In this document: positions 18,927 through 27,926 of the stretch, one piece after another | How the letters are laid out: every line of letters starts with the position of its first letter | Position numbering within the stretch: the first letter of the stretch is position 1 | Assembly (NCBI GenBank): GCA_947165255.1 | Contig: CAMUZR010000006.1 | Coordinates: 62,001 to 126,000 of the forward strand | Length of the DNA: 64,000 nucleotides | Source of the DNA: an uncultured Bacteroidales bacterium | GTDB lineage: Bacteria > Bacteroidota > Bacteroidia > Bacteroidales > P3 | Direction: 5' to 3' | Translations under genes and position numbers: made by a program | The notes under the pieces: model-generated | Seen by the model: only the letters and a program-made list of their open reading frames with translations | What the model was told of the DNA's origin: nothing | Database searches by the model: none

Positions 18927-19055
18927 CTAAATATAGGATAAATATAAGATAACAAGCGAAGAACGAGCGAGGCTTCGCACAACCAAGGGAAAGGGTTGGG
19001 CGAAGTCTCGAAAAGGGTGATGGCGGGGTACTCTGCGGGAATGGAAAGGCGGCGG

Positions 19056-21056
19056 CTAGGCGTTAGACGGGCGGGTGTTCAGTGTGCGCATGGCGTTGAG
19101 TACGGCCAAGACGGTGACGCCTACGTCGCCAAAGACGGCCAGCCACATGGTGCAGTTGCCGGTGGCGGCCAAGACGAGGATGAGCACTTTCACCCCGATG
19201 GCAAACCACACGTTCTGGCGCGCAATGCGAAGGGTGCGGCGGGCGATGGCGATGGCAGTGGCAATTTTGGAAGGCTGGTCGTCCATGAGCACTACGTCGG
19301 CCGCTTCGATGGCGGCGTCGCTGCCCAGTCCGCCCATGGCTATGCCCACGTCGGCACGGGCTAGCACCGGGGCATCGTTGATGCCGTCGCCCACGAATGC
19401 CAAACTGCTCCTTTCGGGTTTCTCGTCCAGCAGCCGCTCCAGGTAGTTCACCTTGTCGGTGGGCAGCAGTTCGGCATGGTATTCGTCCAGATTGAGTTTT
19501 TTGGCCACATCGGCTGCTACGGCTTCCCGGTCGCCGGTCAGCATTACGGTGCGGCTGACGCCGAGGCCCTTCAGGAGGCCGATGGCATCGGCGCTGTCGG
19601 CCTTTATTTTGTCGTTGATGACAATGTGCCCCGCATACTCGCCCCCGATGGCCACATGGATGATGGTGCCTGCCAGTTCGCAGTCGTGCCATGCCACGCC
19701 TAGGGCTTCCATCATCTTGCTGTTGCCCACGCATACTATGTCGTCCTCGACGCGGGCACGGATGCCCTGTCCGGCTATCTCTTCCACTTCGCTCACTCGG
19801 CATCCGTCGTTGGCTTCGTCGGGAAAGGCGTCGCGCAGGGCGGCGGCTATGGGGTGAGTGGAGAAATGCTCCACATGGGCTGCAAGGTGCAGCAGGTGCC
19901 GTTCGTCGTAGCGCTCGGGGTGGACGGCCTCGACGGCAAACTGGCCGTGGGTGAGGGTGCCGGTCTTGTCGAATACCACCGTGCCCACACGGGCTAGTGT
20001 TTCCATGTAGTTGGCACCCTTTATCAGAATGCCTTTGCGCGAAGCTCCGCCGATGCCGCCAAAGAAGGAGAGCGGTACGCTCAGCACCAGGGCACAGGGG
20101 CAGCTCACCACGAGAAACATCAGAGCGCGGTAGAGCCAGACGGCAAGGCCTGCTGTGTATGAGTCGTAGAAGAAGGGAGGTATGAAGGCTAGCAGGACGG
20201 CTGCCAGCACCACAATGGGGGTATAGACACGGGCAAAGCGGCTTATGAAGTTCTCGCTGCGCGATTTGTGTTCGCTGGCGTTTTCCACCAGTTCGATGAT
20301 TTTAGAGGCGGTGCTTTCTCCGAAATTTTTGGTGGTGCGCACCCGGATGACGCCGCTGAGGTTGACGCAGCCGGAGGCCACTTCGTCTCCTTCATGCAGG
20401 TCGCGCGGGGCGCTTTCGCCGGTCAGAGCCACGGTGTTCAGGCTGCTGTTGCCCTCGACGACAATGCCGTCCAAGGGCACTTTTTCGCCCGGTTTGACCA
20501 CGATGGTTTCGCCCACCTGTACTTGGTCGGGGGGTATCGAGGACACGATGCCGTCGCGCTCCACATTGGCCGCATCGGGGCGTATGTCCATCAGTTGGGC
20601 TATGCTGGCACGGCTCTTGCCCTCGGCATAGCCTTCGAAGAGCTCGCCCACCTGGAAGAAGAGCATTACGAACACCGCTTCGGGATATTGGTGCTCGCCG
20701 CTGAGAAATCCAATGCCGAGGGCGCCCAGCGTGGCAATGGACATGAGGAAGTTTTCGTTGAACCAGTCCCCTTCGGCGATGCCTTCTGCGGCTTCTTTCA
20801 ATGTGCCCCAGCCCACGATCAGATAGGGCACTAGGTATACCAGCAGTAGCTGCCACAGGTTTAGGTGGGTGAGCCTCTCTAGCAGCACGGCACCCACTAG
20901 GGCTAGTGTCCCGAAGGCAATTAGCCGCAGGCGGGCATGGGTGCTCATTTCTTCGTCGTGATGGTGGTGGGCTTCGTCATGATGGTGTTGATGCTCCTGA
21001 CAGGTGTGTTCGTGTCCGTGGCAGCATTCGTGGTGGCTATTATCGTTGTGATTCAT
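19056..21056 (-). CDS. Heavy-metal P-type ATPase (P1B, Zn/Cd/Pb type)
   Basis: 666-residue efflux pump for divalent metal ions. The N terminus has no HMA domain; instead residues 1-36 are histidine-rich (HHECCHGHEH, HHHDEAHHHH), a likely metal sensor or chaperone tail. The transmembrane metal site is Cys319-Pro-Cys321 (SCPCALVLSVP), the phosphorylated residue Asp363 (DKTGTLT), and the hinge GDGINDAPVLARADVGIAMG is present. The CPC motif and the later DxG-type text fit ZntA-like Zn/Cd exporters better than copper pumps. It is divergent from a Fur-family gene that probably regulates it. Confidence 0.93.
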   Translation of the reverse strand: MNHNDNSHHECCHGHEHTCQEHQHHHDEAHHHHDEEMSTHARLRLIAFGTLALVGAVLLERLTHLNLWQLLLVYLVPYLIVGWGTLKEAAEGIAEGDWFNENFLMSIATLGALGIGFLSGEHQYPEAVFVMLFFQVGELFEGYAEGKSRASIAQLMDIRPDAANVERDGIVSSIPPDQVQVGETIVVKPGEKVPLDGIVVEGNSSLNTVALTGESAPRDLHEGDEVASGCVNLSGVIRVRTTKNFGESTASKIIELVENASEHKSRSENFISRFARVYTPIVVLAAVLLAFIPPFFYDSYTAGLAVWLYRALMFLVVSCPCALVLSVPLSFFGGIGGASRKGILIKGANYMETLARVGTVVFDKTGTLTHGQFAVEAVHPERYDERHLLHLAAHVEHFSTHPIAAALRDAFPDEANDGCRVSEVEEIAGQGIRARVEDDIVCVGNSKMMEALGVAWHDCELAGTIIHVAIGGEYAGHIVINDKIKADSADAIGLLKGLGVSRTVMLTGDREAVAADVAKKLNLDEYHAELLPTDKVNYLERLLDEKPERSSLAFVGDGINDAPVLARADVGIAMGGLGSDAAIEAADVVLMDDQPSKIATAIAIARRTLRIARQNVWFAIGVKVLILVLAATGNCTMWLAVFGDVGVTVLAVLNAMRTLNTRPSNA

Positions 21057-21092
21057 TTTGTTAACTATTATTGCTTACTGTTATTGATGTTG

Positions 21093-21100
21093 CAAAGGTA
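21093..21100 (-). promoter_or_regulatory. -7 promoter element TACCTTTG for the metal ATPase gene
   Basis: TACCTTTG on the minus strand followed by CAAC, 36 bp before the start codon. Just upstream are two direct TGCAAAC copies, 21113-21119 and 21124-21130, 11 bp apart, a possible regulator site. Confidence 0.6.
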
Positions 21101-21173
21101 CGCTGCTTTTCCTGCAAACGAATTGCAAACAAAAATGCTTTTGCCGGGGCAATAATACAAGGTTAGGTGCGTT

Positions 21174-21185
21174 ATGATATATTAT
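21174..21185. promoter_or_regulatory. Candidate Fur-family box over the regulator start codon
   Basis: ATGATATATTAT is an imperfect palindrome (10 of 12 positions) covering the ATG of the Fur-family gene. Fur, Zur and PerR boxes are AT-rich palindromes of this kind, so autoregulation is plausible but inferred. Confidence 0.4.
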
Positions 21186-21654
21186 GGAAGAATGTAACGG
21201 ACACGAACATACCGACCATGGGCAGGAGCGGCCTACCCAATATTACGAGCAGATTCTCTCTGACGAGGGCATCCGTGTGACGGCAGTACGACTGCTGGTG
21301 CTTAAAGCCGTTTATAGCCGCATTCAGGGGGCTTTCACCCTTCAGGATGTGGTGGATATGCTTGAGACTGCCGACACCTCTTCTGTTTTCCGAGCCCTCA
21401 CCCTCTTTGCCGAGAAGGGGTTGCTCCATTTGATTGACGACGGTTCGGGGGCGCAAAAATATTGTGTATGCCACTGCGAGGATCATCACCACCACCGCGG
21501 CCATATTCACTTCAGTTGTAACGTCTGCCACAAGACTTTCTGCCTTACCGAGGTGCCCATTCCGCCTGTTCCCGTGCCGCAAGGCTTTCAGGTGGAAGAG
21601 TCGGAATATGTCATCAAGGGCATTTGCCCCAAGTGCTTGGGGTGTGCCCAATAA
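21184..21654 (+). CDS. Fur-family metal-responsive repressor
   Basis: 156 residues. The N-terminal half is the winged helix (ILSDEGIRVTAVRLLVLKAV, TSSVFRALTLFAEKGLLHLI). The dimerisation half has the structural zinc cysteines CNVC and CPKC and a metal-site HIHF. Unusual histidine stretches (HEHTDHGQE and DHHHHRGHIHF) echo the His-rich tail of the divergent P-type ATPase. Position and divergence suggest it controls that pump, most likely as a Zur-like zinc sensor; iron or peroxide sensing cannot be excluded from sequence. Confidence 0.88.
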   Translation: MEECNGHEHTDHGQERPTQYYEQILSDEGIRVTAVRLLVLKAVYSRIQGAFTLQDVVDMLETADTSSVFRALTLFAEKGLLHLIDDGSGAQKYCVCHCEDHHHHRGHIHFSCNVCHKTFCLTEVPIPPVPVPQGFQVEESEYVIKGICPKCLGCAQ

Positions 21655-21712
21655 GAAAAGATTAGATACACTTTAGATGATAATTGTAATCTAAAGATTG
21701 CAAGAGGCTCCT

Positions 21713-23071
21713 TTAGCGGAGTTTCTTGAAAATGGTTGGCATCATCTCGGGCGAGAGGGGTTGGAAGCTGGGAAGTCGCAGGCTTTTGACCATCTGGGCG
21801 GTGCCTTGCTTGTATTTCTGGAAATGCTGGGTGGTCAGGTGCTGTTGGTAGGCGGCTTCGGAAGCATAGATTTCCAGTATGCGTATGTGGTGCGGGTCTT
21901 CTTTGCTCTGCATGGGAAAGAGGCTGATAACTCCCGGTTCGCGTTCTAAGGAGAGGCGGTCGACTTCTTCGGCATAAGAAAGATATTCGGCCAAATATTC
22001 CGGATAAACCTCAATTTCGGCAATGCGCACAATCATTTCCCCCGGACGGCCATTGGCGGTTGGCTTGTCTTGGCTCAGGCCCATGAGCCATTCCGCATTC
22101 TTGTGCAGAATCATCTCGGCAAAGGGGGCAAGGTCGGGTTCTTCGGAAAGATATTTCCGCATTCGAGAAAGCCCCTCGGTAAGGACTTGAGGTTTTACGT
22201 AAGGGTAGTCGGAACCATAAAGCAGGTGGTCGGGCGTGGTGATGGTGAGCATCATGCGTATTACCTCAGGTGAATGGGCTCCGGCCAGGTCGTAATAGAG
22301 TGCGCCCAGGTTGCGCTCCCAGTCTATCGCGCCTACTTTTTTGGTGGCCTGCATGACGGGTGCGAGCGATTTCATGCGGGGAACGGCCAACGGGAGGTAG
22401 GCTCCGCAGTGGGGTACCACTATTTTGATATTGGCATAACGAGCCAGCACATTGCGGGAAATCATGTTGGCCACGGCGCGAGTGGTTTCCGACAGGTACT
22501 CCTGCATGGCCAACGGGGTCTGTCCCATCACTTGTTTGTTGACGGGTTCGGGACGGTGAGGATGCAGGATGATGAGCGCGTTGCGCTTGTTCAGTTCGTC
22601 AAAAAGAGGGTCCAAAGCGGGGTCGCCCAGATATTGCCCCCTAACATTGGTGGCCAGTTTGATGCCGTCGGCCTTGAGGGTGTCCAAGGCGTATATGGCC
22701 TCACGAATGGCTGCCTCGACGTCGGGCAGAGGCAGGGCTGCACAGAAGAGAAAACGTCCGGGATGCTCCTTCTTGAGTTTTGCTGCCGTCTTGTTGGTCT
22801 GCCTGATGGTGGAGGGTGCAGACGGCTGCGGAGCTGGCAGGGTCAGCACCGCAGTGCTTACGTCCGCCTCGTCCATCCAACGCAGGTGCTCTTCCACAGA
22901 ATATTCGGGTATGGGAAAGCCTTCGTCCATCAGGCGGTTGTCGCGCTGTAGGTCGGAAAGGAATTCGGGCGGGACGAAATGGCAGTGCAGGTCGACGGCA
23001 CTCTGAGCCATAGTGCTGGAAGCAAAAAATGTGGTCATTGCAATGATAGTTGTTTTAATCAGTCGATTCAT
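21713..23071 (-). CDS. Secreted amidohydrolase fused to an antibiotic-biosynthesis-monooxygenase domain
   Basis: 452 residues with a signal peptide (1-22, ending MAQ). Residues about 25-340 are an amidohydrolase-2 (ACMSD-like) barrel: DLHCHF with His29 and His31, [14 protein letters not shown] and YGSDYPY supply the metal ligands. Residues about 350-440 are a ferredoxin-like ABM/YgiN domain ([43 protein letters not shown]). ABM domains act on quinones or small aromatics, so a two-step degradation of a cyclic compound is possible; this is inference. Its ATG overlaps the stop of the GH2 gene by 4 bp, so translation is coupled. Confidence 0.87.
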   Translation of the reverse strand: MNRLIKTTIIAMTTFFASSTMAQSAVDLHCHFVPPEFLSDLQRDNRLMDEGFPIPEYSVEEHLRWMDEADVSTAVLTLPAPQPSAPSTIRQTNKTAAKLKKEHPGRFLFCAALPLPDVEAAIREAIYALDTLKADGIKLATNVRGQYLGDPALDPLFDELNKRNALIILHPHRPEPVNKQVMGQTPLAMQEYLSETTRAVANMISRNVLARYANIKIVVPHCGAYLPLAVPRMKSLAPVMQATKKVGAIDWERNLGALYYDLAGAHSPEVIRMMLTITTPDHLLYGSDYPYVKPQVLTEGLSRMRKYLSEEPDLAPFAEMILHKNAEWLMGLSQDKPTANGRPGEMIVRIAEIEVYPEYLAEYLSYAEEVDRLSLEREPGVISLFPMQSKEDPHHIRILEIYASEAAYQQHLTTQHFQKYKQGTAQMVKSLRLPSFQPLSPEMMPTIFKKLR

Positions 23072-25185
23072 TTCGGCAATTGTTTAGTATAGATGTCGTT
23101 GAGAGTTCTTACGGTGACTTTCACCCCACTGAGGTCCTCTTTTGGGTTGCGGGGAATGAAGTGGGCGGTGAGAGTGCCGTTGGCCTCAAGGTCGAAATAG
23201 TTGCGGTCGAAATGGCCGTCCACATGGGGCTCGGTCTGCAGCATCACATCGCGCAGCATATTCTCGGCGCTGAGTGTGACGGTGAGCCTTCCCTTGCGGT
23301 CGATGTTTTGTTTCACATTATATTTGGGCGCCTTTAGATGCAGGTTCTTGGGATAAGTCTTGTAGTACTGCTGCCATAGGTCGAGGTCGGCATGGGGGGC
23401 GAAAAGGTCACGGGCACGGTAGTGCAGGGCCTTCCAGTTGCCGTAAAAATCGATGCTGCTCCATGAAGCCACCGGCCAGCAGTCGTCCAGCTGCCAGTAA
23501 AGAGTGCCCATGCAATGGGGTTGTGCCAGCAGGTGCTGCAGGATGCCGTAGCCCGTGCCCCAGGCTTGCAGCAGTTGCGACACGTAGCAGTAGTCTTCGA
23601 GCGAAAGGCACTGGCTGTCGAAGCCGTAGTACTTGCGCATGGCTTTGTCGATAATTTCCACGCCACGGCCATGCTTCTGATGCCCTTTCATGGTGGGGGA
23701 GTTTATGGTGCGCTGCCCTTCGGGACAGAAACGGCAGACGGTGCTCCAGTCGGGATAGCTTTGGAAGCCATACTCCGACATAAAGCGGCCGGTCTTCTCC
23801 TTGTAAACCTCAAACGGCAGTTCGCCCCACCACACGCCCCAGTAGTGGCTGTCGCCGTGGGTGACGCATTCGGGATGTCCCCATCCGTAAAGGGGCGAGG
23901 TGGTGATATAAACTCGGTGCAGCGGGTCGTGTTTGCTCACGGCTGCGGCCAGAATACCCTGTGAGCCAAATAGTGTGTCGATGCCGTGTTGCAGGACGGC
24001 CTGCTGTTCTGCAGTCCACTGGTATTGTTGCTGCCAGCCCCAGTCTTCCCAGCCGTTTTTCACCTCGTTGTTGCCGCACCACACCACCACGCAGGGGTGT
24101 CGCGAGATTCGGCGAACCTGATATTCCGCCTCGGCCTTGACGTTGTTCAGAAATGCCGTGTCAGAAGGGTAGAGGGCGCAGCTGAAGTTGAAATCCTGCC
24201 ACACCATGATGCCCAGCGAGTCGCAGAGGTCGTAGAAATAATCGGGCTCATAGATGCCCCCGCCCCATACGCGCAGCATGTTGAAGTTGGCCTCCTTGGC
24301 CGAGGTGAGCAGGTAGCGGTAGCGCTCTTTCATTTCGGGAGTGAGGACAGGGAAGGAATGGCAGGGAATCCAGTTGGCTCCTTTGGCAAAGAGGGGCTTT
24401 CCGTCTTTGTAGAAAGTGAACGACTGGCCGATGGAGTCTTTCTCCTGACGTAGCTCCACATTCCATGACTTTGGCTTGACGGTTTCCTCTGTACGGGTAC
24501 CGTTGTAGCACTCTAGGCGGGCAGAACCCATGATGCCAACCGTGCTTAGTTTAGGACCCCAGTCCCATCCCAACATGTAGGGAGCCATGCGGCTCATGGC
24601 GCGGTGGTCGGGTAGGTCGTATTCCATATCGGGCCAAGGGTAGCCGTCCTCTTCGCACACATCGGTGGCAAAATGGTCTTCGTTGTTGATTTCGATGGGA
24701 TAGAAATGGATTTCCAGTATGGTGCTGTCGTCCAGATCGGGCAGCATGTTGCCTTCCATCAGCACGTCGAACAGGCAAACACGGTATTCACGGAACATAT
24801 TGTCGCACATGACGACATGGCGTTGGAAAGGGACTCTGTCCACAGATCCGGTCATGGTCACGTCGCAATAGGTTACCCCCTCTAGCACCAAATCGCAGTG
24901 CTCATACCCTTGCCACATGTCGCGGGTGATGATGGTGCGGTACTTCCAATCACTGTTCCCTACCCATTGCACAGCGTCTTCGTTAGTGCCCATGAAAGGG
25001 TCGGGAATGATGCTGTTGGCCATCAGATCGGTGTGTATGCATCCGGGTACGGTGGCGTCGTACCATTGCCCCTTGTACTCAAACTGCCAGGAGGTAAGAG
25101 GGGTGATGTTGATGGAATCGCTTTTGCAGCCGGCAAATGACAATGCAACGACAAGGAGAAGTAAAGGTAGGATTCTTTTTGTCAT
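23068..25185 (-). CDS. GH2 beta-mannosidase-like lipoprotein lacking its Ig-like domain
   Basis: 705 residues from the ATG at 25185, which gives a lipoprotein signal ([13 protein letters not shown]); an earlier in-frame start would read back through the end of the DUF486 gene. The sugar-binding domain ([30 protein letters not shown]) is followed after only about 20 residues by the barrel ([27 protein letters not shown]). The Ig-like domain of about 100 residues expected between them is missing. Both catalytic glutamates are present: Glu374 (WCGNNEV) and Glu471 (MSEYGF). Usual family length is about 860. Stop overlaps the next gene's start (ATGA). Predicted substrate is beta-mannosides; activity is doubtful given the deletion. 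Confidence 0.88.
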   Translation of the reverse strand: MTKRILPLLLLVVALSFAGCKSDSINITPLTSWQFEYKGQWYDATVPGCIHTDLMANSIIPDPFMGTNEDAVQWVGNSDWKYRTIITRDMWQGYEHCDLVLEGVTYCDVTMTGSVDRVPFQRHVVMCDNMFREYRVCLFDVLMEGNMLPDLDDSTILEIHFYPIEINNEDHFATDVCEEDGYPWPDMEYDLPDHRAMSRMAPYMLGWDWGPKLSTVGIMGSARLECYNGTRTEETVKPKSWNVELRQEKDSIGQSFTFYKDGKPLFAKGANWIPCHSFPVLTPEMKERYRYLLTSAKEANFNMLRVWGGGIYEPDYFYDLCDSLGIMVWQDFNFSCALYPSDTAFLNNVKAEAEYQVRRISRHPCVVVWCGNNEVKNGWEDWGWQQQYQWTAEQQAVLQHGIDTLFGSQGILAAAVSKHDPLHRVYITTSPLYGWGHPECVTHGDSHYWGVWWGELPFEVYKEKTGRFMSEYGFQSYPDWSTVCRFCPEGQRTINSPTMKGHQKHGRGVEIIDKAMRKYYGFDSQCLSLEDYCYVSQLLQAWGTGYGILQHLLAQPHCMGTLYWQLDDCWPVASWSSIDFYGNWKALHYRARDLFAPHADLDLWQQYYKTYPKNLHLKAPKYNVKQNIDRKGRLTVTLSAENMLRDVMLQTEPHVDGHFDRNYFDLEANGTLTAHFIPRNPKEDLSGVKVTVRTLNDIYTKQLPK

Positions 25186-25186
25186 A

Positions 25187-25564
25187 TTATTCTGTTTTAA
25201 GGAAGGCGAAAAAAACGGCCAAGACGATGAGGCCGAAAGCCACCAAATGATTCCATCGGATAGGCTCGCCTTTGAACACTGTGGCCACGATGACTGTGAA
25301 GACAACCAGCGAGACACACTCCTGTATCACCTTCAGTTGCATCAGAGAGAACGGCCCGCCCGTGATTTGCGACCCTATGCGGTTGGCCGGAATCATAAAG
25401 GTATACTCAAAGAAGGCCATGCTCCACGACACTGCAATGATGGCTATCAGCGGCCAGTCCTTTATTAGGTTCATCTGCTGCAATTTCAGGTTGCCGTACC
25501 AGGCGAAAGTCATAAATACATTGGAGCAGATGAGCATCAGTATGGTGATAAGTCCGCGTGGCAT
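25187..25564 (-). CDS. DUF486 (DMT-type) membrane protein
   Basis: 125 residues with four predicted transmembrane helices: [35 protein letters not shown], the segment after [13 protein letters not shown], and [15 protein letters not shown]. This is the DUF486 family, related to small multidrug transporters, with no known substrate. It is tightly packed: its start lies 3 bp after the cinA stop and its stop is 1 bp before the GH2 start, so all four genes are probably translated from one mRNA. Confidence 0.9.
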   Translation of the reverse strand: MPRGLITILMLICSNVFMTFAWYGNLKLQQMNLIKDWPLIAIIAVSWSMAFFEYTFMIPANRIGSQITGGPFSLMQLKVIQECVSLVVFTVIVATVFKGEPIRWNHLVAFGLIVLAVFFAFLKTE

Positions 25565-25567
25565 AGC

Positions 25568-26827
25568 TTATTCTTTATGAGTGGATTTGACTAGTTTAAT
25601 CAGTTCTGCCCAAACGGCAAAGGCCGTTCGCTCAATGGTCTGAGCGCGTCGGTCGCCAAAGTGCAACAGGCGTGTCACCACATTGCCGTCGGGACCGGCA
25701 ATGCCAATCCATACCGTCCCCACAGGACATTCGGGCGTTCCGCCCGTCGGGCCTGCCACTCCTGTGGTAGCCACGGCATAGTCGGCTCCCAGCCTTCTGC
25801 GCACTCCCTCAGCCATCTCGCGCACCGTTTCTTCGCTCACGGCCGTATGCTGCTCCAAGGTTTCGTGCTTCACGCCCAGGGCACATTCTTTCACCTCGTT
25901 GCAGTACGATACTACGCCTCCGCGGAAGTATTCCGATGCCCCCGCCATGGCGGTCAGCTGCTGTGCCAGAGTGCCGCCGGTGCAACTCTCGGCTGTGGCC
26001 AGGGTCAAGTGGTATTTCTTGAAGGTATAGGCTACCAACTCGGGTAGCGACTCCATATCTTCGCCCACAATATATTGTCCCGCTAAGGAGTAGAGGCCGC
26101 TCACTGCCTCGGTCACCTGCTGCTGCAACAGTGGGCGGTCGTCGTGCCTGCCGTGGGCAGTAAGGCGCAGTTTCACCATGCCCGCCTGAGGCAGGTAGGC
26201 CAGCTTTATGTTCTTGGGCAAAGCCGTTTCCCACGGTTCTATCAAGTCGCTCAGGAAACTCTCGCCAATGCCCTGCACTAGTATGTTCTTGATGACAATC
26301 TGGTCCGTGCGGAAATGCCGTACCAGTCGCGGCACCACTTCGGTTGCCATCAGGTTCTCCATTTCAAACGGTACCCCTGGCAAAGACACCACAACCTTCC
26401 CTCCCTGCTCAAACCACATGCAGGGAGCCGTCCCCAGAACATTGTTAATCATGGTGCAGCAGCGTGGTACCCATGCCTGCCCGCGGTTGATGGGGGTGAG
26501 TTCGTAGCCGCGAGCGGAGAAAATGCGCTTGACGTTGGCCAGCGCTTCCTCGTTTTCATATAGTTCGCTGCCGAAAAACTGGCAGAGACATTTCTTCGTT
26601 ATGTCGTCCTTAGTGGGTCCTAGGCCACCGGTCATTAGCACTGTGTCGCTGCGCTGCAGGCAGTGGGCTAGGTAGTGATTGATATCTTCGGCATTGTCGC
26701 CGATTACGTAAGTGCCGCAAACGTCAATTCCTGCCTGTGTCAGCAACTGGGCCATACGGCTGGCGTTGGTGTTGACGACTTGCCCAATCAGCAGCTCGTC
26801 GCCTATGTTCAAAATGGTTGCTTTCAT
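25568..26827 (-). CDS. cinA: CinA-family nicotinamide mononucleotide deamidase
   Basis: 419 residues. The N-terminal half is a MoCF domain acting as ADP-ribose pyrophosphatase (NIGDELLIGQVVNTNA, VLMTGGLGPTKDD); the C-terminal half is the NMN deamidase PncC-type domain (LATAESCTGGTLAQQLT, ATTGVAGPTGG). It recycles NMN in the pyridine nucleotide cycle. It heads a four-gene operon with DUF486, GH2 and the amidohydrolase. The promoter element lies only 4 bp before its ATG, predicting a leaderless message. Confidence 0.94.
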   Translation of the reverse strand: MKATILNIGDELLIGQVVNTNASRMAQLLTQAGIDVCGTYVIGDNAEDINHYLAHCLQRSDTVLMTGGLGPTKDDITKKCLCQFFGSELYENEEALANVKRIFSARGYELTPINRGQAWVPRCCTMINNVLGTAPCMWFEQGGKVVVSLPGVPFEMENLMATEVVPRLVRHFRTDQIVIKNILVQGIGESFLSDLIEPWETALPKNIKLAYLPQAGMVKLRLTAHGRHDDRPLLQQQVTEAVSGLYSLAGQYIVGEDMESLPELVAYTFKKYHLTLATAESCTGGTLAQQLTAMAGASEYFRGGVVSYCNEVKECALGVKHETLEQHTAVSEETVREMAEGVRRRLGADYAVATTGVAGPTGGTPECPVGTVWIGIAGPDGNVVTRLLHFGDRRAQTIERTAFAVWAELIKLVKSTHKE

Positions 26828-26831
26828 GCTG

Positions 26832-26839
26832 CAAAAATA
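26832..26839 (-). promoter_or_regulatory. -7 promoter element TATTTTTG, 4 bp before cinA
   Basis: TATTTTTG then CAGC then ATG on the minus strand. The same 4-bp CANC spacer is seen at the GH3 gene (CACC) and the radical SAM gene (CATC). Confidence 0.7.
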
Positions 26840-26959
26840 CTACTTTTTTTCGACATAGAGAAAAACCAAGACCAACTCCAGAATTCAGACCCCTCCAATA
26901 CCACTCCCAAGAATTACTGTTTTGTTTTTTTCTCTTTTATAGTTGTCGTTTTTTGCGCC

Positions 26960-27103
26960 TCTTTTTGCGAGAATGAATTATGTTTTATTGGTGTTGTTCT
27001 AGTTCATGACTATGCCGACATCAACCCCTCTGTGTTGTGGCAGACTTTGAATGAAGATTTGGAGTCTTTAAAAGCACAATTACTATCATACATAAATGAA
27101 TAA
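26960..27103 (+). pseudogene. HepT-like (DUF86/HEPN) toxin remnant, C-terminal part
   Basis: The frame ending at 27101-27103 encodes VLVHDYADINPSVLWQTLNE followed by DLESLKAQLLSYINE. This is the shape of the HepT C terminus, where RNxxxHDYxxID is followed by a W and a D-LxxLKxQ helix. The Arg-Asn that should precede VLVHDY is replaced by Gly-Val, so the RNase motif is damaged, and no N-terminal part or MNT partner is visible upstream. Identification rests on pattern recognition over about 40 residues. Confidence 0.5.
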
Positions 27104-27145
27104 ATGACATAAGAATCTGAGCTAACCGCTCATTTCTTCACCCCA

Positions 27146-27214
27146 ATTCCTGCTGGTTTTTTGGCTGGCAGGATTTTTTTCTTTCTATTTCGGGAAAAAG
27201 TTGTATTTTTGCAA
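27146..27214 (+). repeat. Terminator-promoter cassette, copy A
   Basis: A CCTGCTGG ... CTGGCAGG hairpin followed by T-rich sequence, then CGGGAAAAAG and the promoter element TATTTTTG (27204-27211). A near-identical cassette lies at 27766-27835. This copy drives the antitoxin gene. Confidence 0.7.
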
Positions 27215-27230
27215 ATTGAAAGGAGTTTTT

Positions 27231-27407
27231 ATGGATACTATAGAATGTGCGAAAAATCCTATCGCAAAAGTGTCGATTCATGCGCCGTCACCGTCACGTG
27301 ATGCAAATGAAAAGATGACAAAAACGCCAGATAGTGAACTGATGACGGTGGAGGAATACTTCGGCATATTAAGAAAGAGGGTGAACGAGTACTATGACAA
27401 CCTATAA
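27231..27407 (+). CDS. Antitoxin of a ParE-type toxin-antitoxin pair
   Basis: 58 residues from the ATG at 27231; an earlier TTG in frame lies inside the promoter element. The first 40 residues are unstructured-looking and no ribbon-helix-helix or HTH is recognisable. The C terminus (MTVEEYFGILRKRVNEYYDNL, split here by position 38-58) resembles the short toxin-binding tails of Bacteroidales antitoxins. It overlaps the toxin start by 14 bp, the usual arrangement. Function is inferred mainly from that context. Confidence 0.72.
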   Translation: MDTIECAKNPIAKVSIHAPSPSRDANEKMTKTPDSELMTVEEYFGILRKRVNEYYDNL

Positions 27408-27702
27408 GGTTAGAATACATCGCATGGCAGTGCTCGATATGGACGCACTGTATGAATTTCTAACAACGGTCATGTCAAAAGAAGGGGCAAATCGTTATAT
27501 TGATGCAATGATAGCCGAGGTCAATTCTCTCTCAATCTTTGCTGACCTATATCGCCCGAGTCGATATGCCGACATCCGCTGTTACCATCCAAGAGCTTGC
27601 CGCATGGTATCTCATAATAAACGGTGGGTATATGTTTTCCATATAGAAACGGATATGGTCATCGTTGACCGCATTCTTCCTTCAAAAATGATAACGAAAT
27701 AA
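27394..27702 (+). CDS. RelE/ParE-family toxin
   Basis: 102 residues of the RelE/ParE fold: YKVRIHRMAVLDMDALYEFL, ANRYIDAMIAEVNSL, CRMVSHNKRWVYVFHIE and IVDRILPSKM follow the order beta-alpha-alpha-beta-beta-beta of the family. ParE members poison gyrase while RelE members cut mRNA on the ribosome; the sequence does not decide between them, though the helical N-terminal half and the closing RILPSK fit ParE better. Translation is coupled to the antitoxin. Confidence 0.8.
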   Translation: MTTYKVRIHRMAVLDMDALYEFLTTVMSKEGANRYIDAMIAEVNSLSIFADLYRPSRYADIRCYHPRACRMVSHNKRWVYVFHIETDMVIVDRILPSKMITK

Positions 27703-27765
27703 TCATTTTAAACATAACTGAGCATAGCACTTACCTAATATGCTAAGTGTCTATCTTTTGGCTCT

Positions 27766-27835
27766 ATTCCCTGCTGGTTTATGCTGGCGGGGATTTCTTT
27801 TTCTTGTTATGTCGGGAAAAATGTGTATCTTTGCA
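27766..27835 (+). repeat. Terminator-promoter cassette, copy B
   Basis: CCTGCTGG ... GCTGGCGGGG hairpin, T-rich segment, GTCGGGAAAAATG and TATCTTTG (27826-27833). It aligns with copy A along its full length of about 70 bp. It would end the toxin transcript and drive the dGTPase gene. Confidence 0.7.
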
Positions 27836-27926
27836 ACGTCAAACACCCCGAAGTCCGCAAGGGTGAGGGGTGGGCGACAGAATTAATTCGTTTTTACTGC
27901 ATATAATCCTTTTATATAGTTTATTT

